A stretch of 64,000 bases of DNA from Allopusillimonas sp048270225 (GTDB lineage: Bacteria > Pseudomonadota > Gammaproteobacteria > Burkholderiales > Burkholderiaceae_B): positions 186,001-250,000 of the forward strand of contig JBLWTG010000006.1 in assembly GCA_048270225.1 (NCBI GenBank), given 5' to 3'. The translations under genes were made by a program, and so were the position numbers. Under the pieces are notes generated by a model. That model did no database searches. It was not told where the DNA came from and saw only the letters and a list, made by a program, of their open reading frames with translations. This document shows, piece after piece, positions 62,091-64,000 of the stretch. Within the stretch, counting starts at the first letter, position 1, and each line of letters begins with the position of its first letter.

Positions 62091-63179
62091 TTAAGTATTG
62101 TTTTTTTCGTTTGCGCGCACACGACGACGCAACTGCGCAAGCTGGCCCAGAACCGCTGCATTGCGCTGCCAGTCCCGATGCTCGGCAAACGGATAAACCC
62201 CAGTGTACCTGCCGGGGCTGGAAATGCTGGAGGTGACTGCAGTCCCCCCCGAAATATGAACATCATCGCCCAGCACAAGATGCCCGGACAGCATGGCTGC
62301 CCCGCCTATGGTGCATCGCTGGCCAATGATGGTCGAACCTGCCACCCCGACACAGGCCGCCATGGCAGTGTGATCACCGATCTGCACGTTATGGGCGATC
62401 ATGATCTGGTTATCGAGCTTGACACCATTGCCCACCGTTGTGCTTTCCAGCGCGCCGCGATCAACCGTGGTGTTGGCGCCGATTTCGACATCGTCTCCCA
62501 GCCTGACCCCGCCGATCTGGGCGATCTTGGTCCAGCCGGCACCGCCCGGCGTAGGCGCAAAACCGAAACCATCGGCGCCCAGCACGCAGCCAGTGTGCAG
62601 AATGGCGCGATCGCCGACCTGTACACCGTGGTAACACGTGACACGCGCATGCAGCAGGCAGTCGCGTCCCAGCACCGATCCCGCGCCGATGACGCAGCCA
62701 GGCCCCAGCCTTGTGCCCTGGCCGATATGTACGCCGGCCTCGATGACGCAATGCGGCCCCACGCTGACCCCTTGGTCCAGTCTGGCATCCGGTGCCACAA
62801 CAGCGGTGGGATGTATGCCTTTTTCGAGACCTTGTATGCGATGGCTGTCAAACCATTGAGCCAGCAGGGCGTACATGACATAAGGCTGCTCGCACAGCAC
62901 AGCACGATAGGCATGGCCAGGCTTGGCATATGCGCGGTAATCGGCCTCGGTCATGATGACCGAGGCGGCCCGGCATGCAGTCAACTGGTCGTGCAGCCGC
63001 GCGTTGGACAGAAAGCTGATTTCTTCAGGACCTGCAGAAAGCAGCGAGCCCAGTCCCCGAATGCGAGGGCCGGGCTCGTCGGTATTGTCAACTGGCCTGC
63101 AGTCCAGGCCCGCGGTATTGGCATCGGCCAGCAGTACTTGCAGCGTAGGCGCTTGTTCGGGCGCTAGCAATACTGGCAT
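62091..63179 (-). CDS. lpxD: UDP-3-O-acylglucosamine N-acyltransferase
   Basis: A 362-residue LpxD, which adds the second acyl chain in lipid A synthesis. The N-terminal uridine-binding domain (ISFLSNARLHDQLTACRA) is followed by hexapeptide repeats (GVSVGPHCVIEAGVHIGQGT), GADGFGFAPTPGG and the catalytic-His segment QIMIAHNVQIGDHTAMAA. A C-terminal helix closes the protein. The start at 63179 lies six bases after the skp stop; the gap to fabZ is 60 bases. Confidence 0.97.
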   Translation of the reverse strand: MPVLLAPEQAPTLQVLLADANTAGLDCRPVDNTDEPGPRIRGLGSLLSAGPEEISFLSNARLHDQLTACRAASVIMTEADYRAYAKPGHAYRAVLCEQPYVMYALLAQWFDSHRIQGLEKGIHPTAVVAPDARLDQGVSVGPHCVIEAGVHIGQGTRLGPGCVIGAGSVLGRDCLLHARVTCYHGVQVGDRAILHTGCVLGADGFGFAPTPGGAGWTKIAQIGGVRLGDDVEIGANTTVDRGALESTTVGNGVKLDNQIMIAHNVQIGDHTAMAACVGVAGSTIIGQRCTIGGAAMLSGHLVLGDDVHISGGTAVTSSISSPGRYTGVYPFAEHRDWQRNAAVLGQLAQLRRRVRANEKNNT

Positions 63180-63185
63180 CGTGAC

Positions 63186-63743
63186 TTAGCCGCCCAATGC
63201 CTTCATGACCTGATCGGTGATGTCCACGCGAGGGCTGACGGTAACGGCGTCCTGGACGATCAGGTCGTAGCCCTGCTTTTCGGCAATCTGCTTGATGGCC
63301 GCGTCGGCTTTTTCAACAATGCCGGAGAACTCTTCGTTGCGCCGGCGGTTGAAATCCTCCTGGAATTCGCGACGTTTGCGCTGCAGATCGGAGTCCATGT
63401 CGGCCAGCCTGCGCTGACGCTTGACGCGTTCGGACTCGGACAGGACAGGCGCATCCTTATCGAGCTTTTGCGCTTCGCTGCGCAACTGGCTGGCCAGGCT
63501 CTGCAGTTCGGAGTCGCGTTTTTTGAACTCGGACTCGATCTTGGCTTGGGCCGCCTTGGCAGGCTTGGAATCACGCAGAATGCGCTCGGTGCTGACGAAA
63601 CCGATCTTGGTGGCTTGTGCATGAACAACCGGAGCTGCCACGATGCCGCCCAGGGCCAGCGCTGCAGCCAGCACCAAGGCGCGATTGCTGCGCGCCAGGC
63701 CACTGGAGAGAGTGGAAAGTTTTAATGCGTTTTGAGACTTCAT
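63186..63743 (-). CDS. skp: Periplasmic chaperone Skp/OmpH
   Basis: A 185-residue periplasmic chaperone for outer-membrane proteins. A long signal peptide ends AHA (about residue 42). The mature part starts QATKIGFVSTERILRDSKPA and then forms the long Lys/Arg/Glu/Gln-rich helices of the Skp tentacles (LRSEAQKLDKD, LQRKRREFQEDFNRRRNE). The C-terminus returns to beta structure (YDLIVQDAVTVSPRVDIT). The ATG at 63743 is used. It follows bamA by 62 bases. Confidence 0.95.
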   Translation of the reverse strand: MKSQNALKLSTLSSGLARSNRALVLAAALALGGIVAAPVVHAQATKIGFVSTERILRDSKPAKAAQAKIESEFKKRDSELQSLASQLRSEAQKLDKDAPVLSESERVKRQRRLADMDSDLQRKRREFQEDFNRRRNEEFSGIVEKADAAIKQIAEKQGYDLIVQDAVTVSPRVDITDQVMKALGG

Positions 63744-63805
63744 GAACAATCTACCTTGCGAAAATGCAGAGATAAAGCACTTATTGTGCCATTAAACGGC
63801 CTACA

Positions 63806-64000
63806 TCAAAAACCGGTGCCGATCTGGAACTGGAACGCCTGCTTGTCGTCGCCTTCCTTGGCGTTGAGCGCTCGGCCCCACGACAGCTGCAGCGGGCCCA
63901 ATGGAGATTCCCAGGACAAACCTATGCCGGTTGAATATTTCCAGCCGCAGGGGTCTTCTGCGTAATTATCAATGCCCCGCGCGCATCCGCCTTCTGTGTT
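63806..64000 (-). CDS. bamA: Outer-membrane assembly protein BamA (C-terminal fragment)
   Basis: The last 64 codons of a gene entering from the right edge. The peptide includes STGIGLSWESPLGPLQLSWG and ends FQFQIGTGF, the final beta strands and terminal Phe typical of BamA/Omp85 barrels. Skp, lpxD and fabZ follow in the conserved bamA-skp-lpxD-fabZ order, which supports the call strongly. Two Cys residues frame an extracellular-loop segment (GGCARGIDNYAEDPCGW). A small GCAC/GTGC stem lies after the stop. Confidence 0.92.
   Translation of the reverse strand, partial: NTEGGCARGIDNYAEDPCGWKYSTGIGLSWESPLGPLQLSWGRALNAKEGDDKQAFQFQIGTGF

Noticed and set aside
61554..63167. Long plus-strand open frame (537 codons) opposite fabZ and lpxD
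   Set aside because: It is the antisense shadow of two conserved lipid A genes.

Overview
The window looks like a chromosomal segment from a betaproteobacterium, order Burkholderiales and most likely family Alcaligenaceae (Bordetella/Advenella-like). This rests on protein character, GC-rich coding sequence and conserved blocks such as bamA-skp-lpxD-fabZ-lpxA-lpxB-rnhB and tatD-holB-tmk-mltG. The species is not determined. I see no rRNA, tRNA, CRISPR array, insertion sequence or phage genes. The gene layout is dense, with many ATGA stop/start overlaps.

Region by region. 1-3.2 kb holds the edge of a MaoC-like gene, an SDR dehydrogenase, a LysR regulator, a periplasmic DUF411 metal protein and the ribosome-rescue factor ArfB. 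panD is at 3.3-3.8 kb. 3.75-16.9 kb is a co-directional block on the minus strand: osmC, glgE, a treS-maltokinase fusion, glgB, glgX and malQ. It encodes the GlgE route from trehalose through maltose and maltose-1-phosphate to branched alpha-glucan, plus debranching and maltodextrin exchange. 17.7-24.6 kb is a complete sulfate-uptake and activation operon (sbp/cysP, cysT, cysW, cysA, cysH, cysD, cysN). 24.9-26.8 kb holds hdeD, cbpA and cbpM, a stress-chaperone set. 26.8-33.3 kb is a copper and respiration region: azurin, cueR, copZ, copA with a clear CueR-type promoter, and a cyanide-insensitive cytochrome bd oxidase with its small DUF2474 subunit.

33.5-39.4 kb is mixed: a tandem PRC-barrel protein, a RES-Xre toxin-antitoxin pair, an EamA transporter, arsC, a YfcG-like GST coupled to a lipoprotein, and a secreted ankyrin-repeat protein behind a very AT-rich intergenic stretch. 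39.6-44.3 kb is housekeeping (tatD, holB, tmk, mltG, ygfZ). 44.3-47.5 kb is a valine-degradation operon. 47.6-49.6 kb holds rnfH, ratA, smpB and an ogt-like gene with an unusual internal insert. 49.7-53.3 kb is a fatty-acid activation/hydratase pair with a divergent AraC regulator. Then come ndh, ppsA with a strong terminator, divergent ppsR, and the lipid A/outer-membrane cluster, which runs into bamA at the right edge.

No wholly new system is evident. The best leads are the degenerate amylase-like domain at the N-terminus of GlgE, the ogt insert, the AT-rich island upstream of the ankyrin gene, and several clean unassigned operator-like dyads.
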